DNA of 25,838 nt from Glaciecola sp. UBA983 (lineage in GTDB: Bacteria; Pseudomonadota; Gammaproteobacteria; Enterobacterales; Alteromonadaceae), in contig DBBN01000108.1 in NCBI GenBank assembly GCA_002292215.1, positions 1 through 25,838 on the forward strand, in the 5' to 3' direction. The notes beneath the pieces were generated by a model, which saw only the letters and a program-made list of their open reading frames with translations, made no database searches and was not told where the DNA came from. A program made the position numbers and the translations under genes. Positions 1 to 8,728 of the stretch are shown in pieces (the stretch's first letter is position 1; the number at the start of each line of letters is the position of its first letter).

Positions 1-204
1 GAATCTATACGTAAACCAGCGTTAATCGCCACTATTAATCCACAAGCCCCACTGCACATTATTATTAATACTCAGGTTGCTGATTTTAGAGCTGTGCTCC
101 AGCCGGTAGAAATCACCGATCATCATATCTTGATCTCGCGTGAAACTGCCAAAGCATTACATGTGCACAACAGCGACATGATCAGAATTGCACCTTTAAG
201 ATAA
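1..204 (+). CDS. astA: Arginine N-succinyltransferase, 3' end (partial)
   Basis: This is the last 67 codons of a gene that enters from the left edge, ending in TAA. The translation starts [10 protein letters not shown] and contains [10 protein letters not shown], then ends in a small hydrophobic-rich stretch ([12 protein letters not shown]). This resembles the C-terminus of AstA, where an IRK-x-x-L segment is followed by a strand with FR and a final D-x-(V/I)-R. AstA transfers succinyl from succinyl-CoA to the alpha-amino group of arginine, the first AST-pathway step. The identification rests on this short similarity plus astD starting 38 bases downstream on the same strand. The catalytic part lies outside the window. 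Confidence 0.8.
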   Translation, partial: ESIRKPALIATINPQAPLHIIINTQVADFRAVLQPVEITDHHILISRETAKALHVHNSDMIRIAPLR

Positions 205-242
205 GCCAGCCAACTGGCACGACAACACGACAGGATTTTATT

Positions 243-1709
243 ATGCACACCCATTATATTAATGGTCAATGGCTCGCTGGTGAAGGCGCTCAGTTACATT
301 CTATTGACCCTGCAAAAAATACCACCATTTGGAGCGGTCAAGCTGCCTCACCCGCCCAAGTAGACACTGCTATTGCCGCTGCTCGTTCTGCATTTACTCA
401 TTGGGGAGCGTTAAGCGTGACCGAGCGTTTGGTATATATCCACGCCTATGAACAACAACTCAAAGACCATCAGGACGAATTAGCCCTCGCGATTGCCCAA
501 GAAACCGGTAAGCCGATGTGGGAAACTAAAACGGAAGCGGCTGCCATGGTGGGTAAAATCGCACTCCCGATCAAATCCTATCAAACTCGCACCGGTGTGA
601 CCGAAAATCCAATGCCATTAGGTAAAGCGTTTATCCGCCATAAACCTCACGGTGTTGTCGCGGTATTTGGTCCTTATAATTTTCCAGGTCATTTACCCAA
701 TGGGCATATCGTACCGGCTCTAATTGCTGGTAATACGATTGTTTTCAAACCCTCAGATTTAACGCCGATGGTTGCTCAAACTATGGTTAAACTTTGGGAC
801 GCAGCAAACTTACCTAAAGGTGTATTAAATTTACTGCAAGGTGATATTACAACTGGTAAAGCCCTTGCTGCGCATGATCATATTGATGGCTTGTTTTTCA
901 CAGGATCGTCTAACACAGGTAAATTACTGCATGAACAATTTGCAGGACATCCTGGTAAAATCCTAGCCCTAGAAATGGGCGGGAACAACCCGTTAATCGT
1001 CGCACAAGTGAATGATATCGATGCCGCAGTGCATGATATTGTACAATCAGCATTTATAACATCCGGACAACGCTGTACCTGTGCACGTCGTTTATTTATT
1101 CCCAATACCGCACAAGGTGATGCGATACTCGCTCGCTTGATTGAGGTAACCCAACGTATCGAAGTCGGTCAATATGATGCCGACGAGCAACCGTTTATGG
1201 GCGCGATGATTTCAGCAAAAGCAGCAGCCATGATGGCTCAAGCTCAAGCGGCACTGATTCAATTAGGCGCACAAGTGCTAGTCGAGTTAACGCACTTAGA
1301 TAGCGACACTGGCTTTGTTAGCCCAGGGATCATTGATGTGACGAATATTCTTGATGTATTACCGGATGAAGAACATTTTGGTCCACTCTTAAAAGTCATT
1401 CGTTACAACACATTTATGGACGCGATTGCTGAAGCGAACAACACTAAATTTGGTCTATCGGCAGGTCTGATTGCTGATGATGCACAGTTATATGATCAGT
1501 TTTTTCAACAGATCCGCGCAGGCATCGTTAATTGGAACCGTCCTATCACTGGTGCTAGTGGCGCTGCGCCATTTGGTGGGATCGGTGAAAGCGGTAATCA
1601 CCGTGCCAGTGCATTTTATGCTGCGGATTACTGCGCCTATCCAGTTGCTTCTGTTGAATTAGAAGCCACCACATTACCTGGAACATTAAATCCAGGCTTG
1701 CACTTTTAA
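243..1709 (+). CDS. astD: N-succinylglutamate 5-semialdehyde dehydrogenase
   Basis: This 488-residue NAD(P)-dependent aldehyde dehydrogenase oxidises succinylglutamate semialdehyde to succinylglutamate, the fourth AST-pathway step. It begins [10 protein letters not shown], typical of AstD. The Rossmann signature FTGSSNTG is present, with the general base in LEMGGNNP (Glu244) and the nucleophile in SGQRCTCAR (Cys278). Near the C-terminus [19 protein letters not shown] is the AstD form of the aldehyde-dehydrogenase end motif. Length matches the family (about 490). An AGGA ribosome site lies 7 bases before the ATG. It sits 38 bases after astA and 27 bases before the DUF1338 gene, so the three are probably one operon. 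No separate promoter is apparent. Confidence 0.96.
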   Translation: MHTHYINGQWLAGEGAQLHSIDPAKNTTIWSGQAASPAQVDTAIAAARSAFTHWGALSVTERLVYIHAYEQQLKDHQDELALAIAQETGKPMWETKTEAAAMVGKIALPIKSYQTRTGVTENPMPLGKAFIRHKPHGVVAVFGPYNFPGHLPNGHIVPALIAGNTIVFKPSDLTPMVAQTMVKLWDAANLPKGVLNLLQGDITTGKALAAHDHIDGLFFTGSSNTGKLLHEQFAGHPGKILALEMGGNNPLIVAQVNDIDAAVHDIVQSAFITSGQRCTCARRLFIPNTAQGDAILARLIEVTQRIEVGQYDADEQPFMGAMISAKAAAMMAQAQAALIQLGAQVLVELTHLDSDTGFVSPGIIDVTNILDVLPDEEHFGPLLKVIRYNTFMDAIAEANNTKFGLSAGLIADDAQLYDQFFQQIRAGIVNWNRPITGASGAAPFGGIGESGNHRASAFYAADYCAYPVASVELEATTLPGTLNPGLHF

Positions 1710-1736
1710 CGCCAAGTCATCACAAGGAATAATGTT

Positions 1737-2543
1737 ATGCATACCAGTATTAGTGATTTATTTGCAGGTTTATGGGCTGATTATGTCACGATTACACCAT
1801 CAGCTGCGCGGATTCATAAGTTATTGCAGCAACATGATAATAATAATGAGATTATTAATGACCACATTGCGTTGCGTACATTTAACGTATCCGGTTTAGC
1901 TGTTGCAGACTTGGCTGTCCATTTTACTCAATTAGGGTATGTCCAGAGCGGTGAATACGACTTTAATAGTAAAAAACTCAACGCGTGGCATTTTCAACAT
2001 CCTAACCCGAACCAACCCAAAGTATTTATTAGTGAGTTACGCGTAGACGAATTATCTACCGACGCGCAAGCAATTATTCAAAAGATGATGGCTAATATAG
2101 ATTTGGCCGTTGTGGCGTCTGATAACTTCCTGTACTCAGGTACACATTGGCAAGTCAGTGAAGCCGATTACCGTAAGTTACTAGCAGAGTCTGAATATGC
2201 AGCGTGGTTCGCCGCTTGGGGCTTTAGAGCAAATCATTTTACGGTGAGTATTAATCATTTAAGTTCAATACATGAATTGACTGACGTAAATGCGCTGCTC
2301 AAAGAAAATGGGTTTGTATTAAATACATCCGGCGGTGAGATAAAAGGCAGTCCAGAGGTGTGTTTAGCGCAATCTTCAACTATGGCGGATAGCATGCCGG
2401 TAGCATTTAGTGATACCACGGTGGCAATTCCTAGCTGTTTTTATGAATTTGCGCAACGTTATGCAATGGAGAGTGGTGAACTTTACCAAGGATTTGTGGC
2501 GGCTTCTGCGGATAAGATATTCGAAAGTACTAATGTTAACTAA
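1737..2543 (+). CDS. DUF1338 family protein, putative Fe(II)-dependent oxygenase
   Basis: This 268-residue protein resembles DUF1338, the family of 2-oxoadipate dioxygenase/decarboxylase (HglS). Known HglS proteins are much longer, about 450 residues. Three conserved positions fit the family's iron ligands: His43 in NDHIALRTF, His167 in RANHFTVSIN and Glu237 in FYEFAQRY. These give a two-His-one-Glu set with a vicinal-oxygen-chelate style fold. The start is supported by AAGGA upstream of the ATG. It is 27 bases after astD, apparently the last gene of the arginine operon. The true substrate is unknown: a 2-oxo acid derived from arginine, ornithine or glutamate catabolism would fit the context but is inference. 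It is followed by 107 bases holding the parC terminator. Confidence 0.75.
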   Translation: MHTSISDLFAGLWADYVTITPSAARIHKLLQQHDNNNEIINDHIALRTFNVSGLAVADLAVHFTQLGYVQSGEYDFNSKKLNAWHFQHPNPNQPKVFISELRVDELSTDAQAIIQKMMANIDLAVVASDNFLYSGTHWQVSEADYRKLLAESEYAAWFAAWGFRANHFTVSINHLSSIHELTDVNALLKENGFVLNTSGGEIKGSPEVCLAQSSTMADSMPVAFSDTTVAIPSCFYEFAQRYAMESGELYQGFVAASADKIFESTNVN

Positions 2544-2583
2544 TTTACACTAGTGGCAACTAGCCTTCGCTTCCCACATTAAA

Positions 2584-2614
2584 GAACAAAAAAGGCGCTT
2601 AAGATTAAGCGCCT
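2584..2614 (-). terminator. Rho-independent terminator of parC
   Basis: A perfect 9-bp stem (AGGCGCTTA, 2593-2601, with TAAGCGCCT, 2606-2614) encloses a 4-base loop. Read on the minus strand the hairpin is followed directly by six T residues (plus-strand A run 2588-2593) and a further T-rich stretch. It therefore terminates parC, whose stop lies 37 bases upstream on the minus strand. On the plus strand the trailing bases (ATCTATTATT) make a poorer tract, so it may also weakly stop the ast operon. Confidence 0.88.
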
Positions 2615-2650
2615 ATCTATTATTAGACCGTTATGGTCAAAATCAGCAAA

Positions 2651-5026
2651 CTAGTCTTCACCAAACAAATCATCTGATTGTGGCGCAGTAACATTATTCG
2701 ACTGCGTATCAGATGCACTCTCTGGATTGAGGCTATGGTCAACTATGCCATCATCTAACGCGTCAACTTGGTGTCCATTTAACACTTCAACCCCATCAAC
2801 ACGTTGTAAACCTCGTGGTAATTTATTGCCTCGACGTCCGCGTTCACCGTAATAATGCTCTAGATCCGCTGCTTTAAGTGTCATACCGCGTTTACCAGCT
2901 AAGACTTTGACATCACTGCCAAGAGGCACGACTGCAATCGCTACAACAAACTCTTCACGTGTTTTTGATTTAGCTGACGGAATATTTATAATCTTGTTGC
3001 CTTTACCTTTACCTAAACTTGGTAAATCACGTAATGGGAACAACAACATCCGCCCTTCATTCGAAATCGATAAACACAAATCCGTCGCAATATCATTCAC
3101 TCGAACCGGCGTTAATACTTTGGCTGCATTAGGTAATGATAAATAGGCTTTACCCGCTTTATTTTTACTTAACATATCGGCAAACAAACCCACAAAGCCA
3201 TATCCAGCGTCACTCGCCATCAAGAATTTCTGTTGTTCCGTCGCCATGATCACATGTTCAAACTTCTCACTTGAGACCATATTAAAGCGACCGGTTAACG
3301 GTTCGCCTTGGCTTCTTGCAGACGGTAAAGTATGGGCATCACAACTAAAACTGCGACCCGAGCTATCAATAAAGACCGCCGGTTGATTGCTCCGTCCTGT
3401 AGCACTCGCTTGATAAGTGTCATCGCCTTTGTAACTTAAATTAACGACGTCGACATCATGCCCTTTGGCACAACGCGCCCAGCCTTTATCTGATAAAACA
3501 ACAGTAACCGCTTCCGATGGTACCAACTCTTTTTCTGTTAATGCTTTGGATTCGCCACGCGAAACAATTGGAGAACGACGATCATCACCGTATTTTTCGG
3601 CATCAGCTTGTAATTCTTTTTTGATCAGCGTTTTCATTCTGCGATCAGAACCTAATGTGGTTTGCAGATAATCTCGTTCTTTGCTCAATTCATCTTGTTC
3701 ACCCTGGATCTTCATTTCTTCGAGTTTAGCAAGATGGCGTAATTTCAAATCTAAGATGGCTTCGGCTTGCGTATCTGATAATCCAAACCGTGACATTAAT
3801 TCATTTTTAGGTTCATCGTGATGACGAATAATTTCAATGACTTCGTCAATATTCAAAAACGCGATCATCAGACCTTCAAGAATATGTAATCGTGCCAATA
3901 TTTTATCTAAACGGTATTGCAGACGACGTGTAACGGTATCGCGTCTAAACGTTAACCATTCACTTAAAATTGATTTAAGATCTTTGACCTTAGGACGACC
4001 GTCCAACCCGATCATATTAATATTTACACGATAGTTTTTTTCTAAGTCGGTGGTCGCGAATAAATGCGCCATCAACTGGTCAATATCCACACGATTAGAA
4101 CGGGGTGTAACCAATAGGCGAGTCGGATTTTCATGGTCCGATTCATCGCGTAAATCAGTCACCATCGGTAATTTTTTGGCTTGCATTTGAGCTGCAATTT
4201 GTTCCAAGATCTTGCCGCCAGAGGCTTGATGAGGCAACGCAGTAATAATGATGTCACCATTTTCTTCGTGATATACCGCACGCATTTTAATCGAGCCACG
4301 TCCAGTTTCATAAATTTTTTGAATATCAGCACGAGGCGTAATGATTTCGGCATCGGTTGGATAATCAGGGCCTTGCACATGCTCCAATAGCTCACTTAAA
4401 TCGGTACGCGAGTTGTCTAATAACAATGAGCAGGCATTGGCTAATTCACGCACATTATGTGGAGGAATATCGGTAGCCATACCTACGGCAATACCGGTAA
4501 CGCCATTGAGCAAAATATGCGGTAAGCGCGCTGGCAAGACTTTCGGCTCTTTTAGGGTACCATCAAAATTAGGCGACCAATCCGCCGTACCTTGACCCAG
4601 CTCAGCTAATAATACTTCGGAAAAACGAGATAAACGCGCTTCGGTATAACGCATTGCAGCAAATGACTTAGGATCATCTGGCGCTCCCCAGTTACCTTGT
4701 CCATCCACTAAGGGATAACGGTAAGTAAACGGTTGTGCCATTAATACCATTGCTTCATAACAAGCTGAATCACCATGTGGGTGAAATTTACCCAAGACAT
4801 CACCGACAGTACGAGCCGATTTTTTATACTTCGCATTATTGCTCAAGCCTAAATCAGACATCGCATAAATAATACGGCGTTGAACAGGTTTTAAGCCATC
4901 GCCAATATGCGGTAATGCGCGATCCATGATGACGTACATCGAATAATTAAGATAAGCATCTTCCGTGAAGCGTCGCATGGGGAGTTGCTCTATTCCATCT
5001 TGATTAATGGTGACTTCGTTACTCAT
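2651..5026 (-). CDS. parC: DNA topoisomerase IV subunit A
   Basis: This 791-residue ParC is the breakage-reunion subunit that decatenates daughter chromosomes together with ParE. Similarity to the E. coli protein runs through the whole chain. The winged-helix region contains [19 protein letters not shown], and the catalytic tyrosine is Tyr127 in FAAMRYTEA. The quinolone-determining positions are Ser87 and Glu91 (E. coli Ser80 and Glu84), i.e. the wild-type, susceptible-type residues. The coiled-coil gate ([18 protein letters not shown]) and the C-terminal pinwheel strands ([19 protein letters not shown]) follow. A short acidic tail ends in DLFGED. It is monocistronic, convergent with the ast genes and divergent from the BarA-type kinase gene. 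Only a weak GGAT precedes the ATG. parE is not in the window. Confidence 0.98.
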   Translation of the reverse strand: MSNEVTINQDGIEQLPMRRFTEDAYLNYSMYVIMDRALPHIGDGLKPVQRRIIYAMSDLGLSNNAKYKKSARTVGDVLGKFHPHGDSACYEAMVLMAQPFTYRYPLVDGQGNWGAPDDPKSFAAMRYTEARLSRFSEVLLAELGQGTADWSPNFDGTLKEPKVLPARLPHILLNGVTGIAVGMATDIPPHNVRELANACSLLLDNSRTDLSELLEHVQGPDYPTDAEIITPRADIQKIYETGRGSIKMRAVYHEENGDIIITALPHQASGGKILEQIAAQMQAKKLPMVTDLRDESDHENPTRLLVTPRSNRVDIDQLMAHLFATTDLEKNYRVNINMIGLDGRPKVKDLKSILSEWLTFRRDTVTRRLQYRLDKILARLHILEGLMIAFLNIDEVIEIIRHHDEPKNELMSRFGLSDTQAEAILDLKLRHLAKLEEMKIQGEQDELSKERDYLQTTLGSDRRMKTLIKKELQADAEKYGDDRRSPIVSRGESKALTEKELVPSEAVTVVLSDKGWARCAKGHDVDVVNLSYKGDDTYQASATGRSNQPAVFIDSSGRSFSCDAHTLPSARSQGEPLTGRFNMVSSEKFEHVIMATEQQKFLMASDAGYGFVGLFADMLSKNKAGKAYLSLPNAAKVLTPVRVNDIATDLCLSISNEGRMLLFPLRDLPSLGKGKGNKIINIPSAKSKTREEFVVAIAVVPLGSDVKVLAGKRGMTLKAADLEHYYGERGRRGNKLPRGLQRVDGVEVLNGHQVDALDDGIVDHSLNPESASDTQSNNVTAPQSDDLFGED

Positions 5027-5043
5027 AGGGATCCAAAAGATTC

Positions 5044-5079
5044 TTGTTATTGGTCTAGTTTCGAATAATAATACATAAT
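5044..5079 (+). promoter_or_regulatory. Possible sigma-70 promoter for the hybrid kinase gene
   Basis: In the 106-base gap between divergent parC and the kinase gene, TTGTTA (5044-5049) is followed after 17 bases by AATAAT (5067-5072), with a second candidate -10, CATAAT, at 5074-5079. These are partial matches to consensus. No clear ribosome site precedes the kinase ATG at 5133, and an in-frame stop at 5115 excludes a longer start. Confidence 0.35.
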
Positions 5080-5132
5080 GTTAACTAGTGATACGCTCAT
5101 GAGGTGTATTGCATTAAAAAATCAAAATATTC

Positions 5133-7898
5133 ATGTCAGATATCCGCGTCACCACATTTTGGAAAGGATTATTGGCGCTAGTGATGCTCGGTTTATCCTT
5201 GCCGGCATTAGCGTTAGAGCCGATTTCTATAATACCAACTCAGGATTTAACCGTTTTTTTCTCTGGATTGATTTGTGGTAGTTTAGGCATTTTATCGCTG
5301 TATAACTTAAGCCTATTTTTTACACAACGCGACAAGTCTTCATTGGCCTTTTTATCTTATGTTGTCTGTATATTAATTTGGCTGAATATTTCATTAGTCA
5401 ACTTTACCAGTAAAATGGCTCCGCTGCCTTCCACCGACCTTCATCTCGAATTACCCATTGAACTTATCTTACTGATTCCATTTTCAGCTGGTTTATTTTT
5501 AATGACGTTCACCGAGCAAACCTTTCGACGCATTGATAAAAGCAATTTTACCACCGTGGCGATCTTGTTATTATTGTTGCTTACCGGTATCGGTTTATTC
5601 AATTTTAGCGTAAGTATTAGTACCAAAAATACTATAATTATCGCACTACTTGCTGTGTCATCGTTAACTTATAGCATAATTAGCTCACAACAAATCAAGA
5701 CACCTTCATCGCCTATCATCTTTTGTTTTGTCGGTATGATTTTGCCTTTTTCCTACATTATGTACTTATCTATAGAGCAATATTTCAACCCAGATATATC
5801 GAGTTTTTTATCGATCACGACTGCATTTATTTTTTTATTACAAGCAATCATGTTTACATTTGCTCTAAACTACAAGGGCAAAAAATTACTCCTTGAAGAA
5901 ATACATGCAATTACCGACGATTTACATTCAAAAATTGAAGTCATTAATACCCAAAACCACAGTCTCGATATCGCTCGTAAAAAAGCATTAAAAACCAGTA
6001 ATATTAAATCTCGATTTTTAGCTAATATTTCCCATGAAATACGTACCCCCCTAAACGCGATTCTAGGTTTTAGCCAAGAACTAAAAAACAATTCTCAACC
6101 GGAAGAAAGAACCGAGCAAATTAATCTCATCAATATCGCTTCAAAAAATTTATCATCTTTGGTCAATGATGTGTTGGACATTTCTAAAATTGAAGCTGGA
6201 AAATTTCAAATTACTAACAGAGAATATCACCCATTAGAATTTTTTGAAGACATTGTAGAAATCAATGCTAAATCGGCACAACTCAAACAGTTAGAATTTA
6301 ATTTTTATTTAAACAATCTTCCAAGGAAATTAGAAGGTGATTTTTTACGCCTTAAGCAAGTCATTACTAATTTATTGAGTAATGCCCTAAAATTTACCCA
6401 ATCCGGACACGTATCATTGAGTGTCGAATGCAATAACTTACACAATGAAATAGTTGAACTTATTATTAAGGTTGACGATACAGGATCTGGTATTTCTGAG
6501 AACAATATCAAAAAATTGTTTTCTGCTTTTTCACAAGTTGATGATGAAATTAATATAGAGTACCAGGGAAGTGGGCTTGGATTAGCGATCAGCCGAGATA
6601 TTATTAAAATGATGAAAGGTTCGATCAGTGTCATTTCAGAAGAGCGTATTGGCACTTCATTTGTGGTAAAAGTGCAACAAAAAGTGCTTGATAGCCAAGG
6701 AATTTACGATAATCAAGACGTATTTATCGATAAACGAGTCTTAATTGTCGACCCAAAACCCGAGTCTCGCCGCAATACCGCTCGCCTCTTAAAACACGCA
6801 GGGATGGTTACTACCAGTGCTGAAAGCTGTGAGTTTTTAGCTTCTTTATCTAACGATACTAGGATACCAAAATTTGATTTTTGTTTCCTCACATTGCCAC
6901 AAGGTAAATCTTTTGAGCGAGTCGCATTATTAGAACAACTAGAACATATCAATCTCAAAAAAATCATTATTTTATATTCAGGATTGAAGCCTATAGAGCA
7001 ACACGATCCATTTAGCAGCAAAGTATCCAAGCAAATGACGCTCCCCTTTACGCTGTCCAAATTGCGCAGTATATCCAATTTAGCACAGCGTGAAAACATC
7101 AGCCCGATCCAACGAAAACTAGACAATCTCCCGCTCTTATCTGTCCTCGCGGTAGATGACATGCCTATTAATTTAAAATTATTGACGACGTTTTTAAAGA
7201 ATTCGAAAATCAATTTAACCACTGCCAATAGTGGGTCTGCCGCAATCGAGCAGTGCAAAAAAACAGAGTACGATTTGATATTGATGGATATCCAAATGCC
7301 GAATATAGATGGAGTACAAGCAACGCAACATATCCGCAAAATTGCACTCAATATGGGTACACCTATCATCGCGTTAACGGCACATGCTTTTAATGAAGAT
7401 AAACAACGCTTTTTATCATCTGGCTTTGACGATTTTTTAGCCAAACCGATTGACTTCGAATGCTTAGTCACGGTAATTGAGCTGTGGTGTAAAAGACCTG
7501 ATAGCCAGGCTTTTTCAGCGCCTAATGTAGTGTCATTAGATATTGCTACGCTAGTATCGCTCGATTGGGAATTAGCGGTTAAACGGGCTAATTATAATGA
7601 ACATGCCGCCCGAGAATTGCTAAGTGAATTTGTCATCATGCTACCCACAATGATCCTTGAGATTCAAGCCTACCAAGAGATGTCCAAATTCAATTCAGTC
7701 CATGATAATGTACACAAGCTCCACGGTGCATGTTGCTATACCGGTGTCCCGCGTTTACAGCGATTGTGTTTTGAGATTGAGACACAATTTAAAACTGACC
7801 GCTTAGATGGACTGGAATTAAATTTAGATGCGCTGGCGGAGGAAGCAAATCTAATCGTGAAAGCTGCTCAAGAGTGCATAAACCAGAGCATTGACTAA
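5133..7898 (+). CDS. barA: BarA/GacS-type tripartite hybrid histidine kinase with 7TM input domain
   Basis: This 921-residue hybrid kinase probably phosphorylates a UvrY/GacA-type regulator that controls Csr/Rsm small RNAs. Residues 1-28 look like a signal peptide. Seven hydrophobic segments follow at about 38-60, 68-90, 106-126, 139-159, 165-185, 193-213 and 224-246. A helical linker leads to HisKA (NISHEIRTPLNAI, His301) and an ATPase domain (NLLSNALKF, DDTGSGIS, GSGLGLAIS). A degenerate receiver (KRVLIVDPKPESRR) has Thr in FCFLTLP where Asp is expected. A canonical receiver has VDDMP (Asp675/676) and LILMDIQMP (Asp719). The Hpt domain has HKLHGACCYTG (His861). These sites nearly coincide with those of E. 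coli BarA (His302, Asp718, His861). BarA normally has two TM helices around a periplasmic domain, so the input region differs. Its stop overlaps that of the convergent DUF2982 gene. Confidence 0.9.
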   Translation: MSDIRVTTFWKGLLALVMLGLSLPALALEPISIIPTQDLTVFFSGLICGSLGILSLYNLSLFFTQRDKSSLAFLSYVVCILIWLNISLVNFTSKMAPLPSTDLHLELPIELILLIPFSAGLFLMTFTEQTFRRIDKSNFTTVAILLLLLLTGIGLFNFSVSISTKNTIIIALLAVSSLTYSIISSQQIKTPSSPIIFCFVGMILPFSYIMYLSIEQYFNPDISSFLSITTAFIFLLQAIMFTFALNYKGKKLLLEEIHAITDDLHSKIEVINTQNHSLDIARKKALKTSNIKSRFLANISHEIRTPLNAILGFSQELKNNSQPEERTEQINLINIASKNLSSLVNDVLDISKIEAGKFQITNREYHPLEFFEDIVEINAKSAQLKQLEFNFYLNNLPRKLEGDFLRLKQVITNLLSNALKFTQSGHVSLSVECNNLHNEIVELIIKVDDTGSGISENNIKKLFSAFSQVDDEINIEYQGSGLGLAISRDIIKMMKGSISVISEERIGTSFVVKVQQKVLDSQGIYDNQDVFIDKRVLIVDPKPESRRNTARLLKHAGMVTTSAESCEFLASLSNDTRIPKFDFCFLTLPQGKSFERVALLEQLEHINLKKIIILYSGLKPIEQHDPFSSKVSKQMTLPFTLSKLRSISNLAQRENISPIQRKLDNLPLLSVLAVDDMPINLKLLTTFLKNSKINLTTANSGSAAIEQCKKTEYDLILMDIQMPNIDGVQATQHIRKIALNMGTPIIALTAHAFNEDKQRFLSSGFDDFLAKPIDFECLVTVIELWCKRPDSQAFSAPNVVSLDIATLVSLDWELAVKRANYNEHAARELLSEFVIMLPTMILEIQAYQEMSKFNSVHDNVHKLHGACCYTGVPRLQRLCFEIETQFKTDRLDGLELNLDALAEEANLIVKAAQECINQSID

Positions 7899-8662
7899 CT
7901 ATAATTGAGGCGTGTTTTGACATCGTCATGGCATGCGCGAACCAATACCACAAACTCGTCGGCGGTCCGATCTAACTCAGCTTCATTGACATAAATATCG
8001 TATCCTAAGCGGTCTCTGAGCTTTTGCATCCTATTAGCAAACATTCCCTGCACGCCAGTCAAAATATCTCCTTCTGGAAGTTTATGCTTATGATTTTCAA
8101 TTAAATCGCTACTAGGACATTGTCCCGTTTTACAGCTCGGATCGGTATTTTGCATCAATAATGGCCGTTGCTCCATCAGCAAATTGGTCATCAGACGTTG
8201 CGAAATATGACCAAACAATGGCGTATACGATTTGATCCTAAACCCCACCATACTCAAGTCAACTTGCTCTAACCCCCGAGTGACTCGTGGTGTATCAATC
8301 CGTTGAATATTTTCCCAAGTAATAAACCAAGTGCCATATCGATGATGGTATTTGATGCCGTCAGGATTAATAATTAAAGAATGTTCCGGTTCTTTTAGTT
8401 TAAAGAAACCAATAACAAGTGCAATAATGCCAATTGCAATACAAGCAATCGCGACTAGAACAAACTGCTCAGGCACGATCCCTAGCAACACAAATCCAAG
8501 TATTATTGCAACGACACCCGCTAGCAAACTAGTTAATCCATTGCCTTTGGAAGCTGCTCGGATCCGAATCGTTTGTTCTTCTGTAACAGAATGCTGTTCA
8601 GTCTCAATCACAGTATTGTTCTCACTATTCAAGTCATTAGCCATAGATATAAGAGCATACAT
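7895..8662 (-). CDS. DUF2982-like membrane protein of unknown function
   Basis: This protein of about 255 residues has a hydrophilic N-terminus and two adjacent TM helices (cores SLLAGVVAIILGFVLLG and FVLVAIACIAIGIIALVIG). A PH-like region follows (SLIINPDGIKYHHRYGTW, FITWENIQRIDTPR), where a membrane-proximal domain would contact the inner leaflet. A helical C-terminus has a short Cys pair segment (CKTGQC). The pattern fits DUF2982, a gammaproteobacterial family with no assigned role. The longest frame opens with TTG at 8701. I prefer ATG at 8662, preceded by GGTG; ATG at 8644 (MANDLNSEN) is an alternative. It lies less than 100 bases after the RND permease gene on the same strand and may be cotranscribed, which would suggest an envelope role. 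Confidence 0.65.
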   Translation of the reverse strand: MYALISMANDLNSENNTVIETEQHSVTEEQTIRIRAASKGNGLTSLLAGVVAIILGFVLLGIVPEQFVLVAIACIAIGIIALVIGFFKLKEPEHSLIINPDGIKYHHRYGTWFITWENIQRIDTPRVTRGLEQVDLSMVGFRIKSYTPLFGHISQRLMTNLLMEQRPLLMQNTDPSCKTGQCPSSDLIENHKHKLPEGDILTGVQGMFANRMQKLRDRLGYDIYVNEAELDRTADEFVVLVRACHDDVKTRLNYS

Positions 8663-8728
8663 ATGACACCATATAGAATGATATAGCGCCAACGCATACA
8701 ATACGCACAGTCAGTATGCCAAATTTGT

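Noticed and set aside
6713..7471. 252-codon open frame antisense to the hybrid kinase gene
   Set aside because: It lies wholly opposite a well-supported coding region, its translation shows no recognisable domain, and its Ser/Ile/Leu-rich composition is typical of a reverse-strand shadow.
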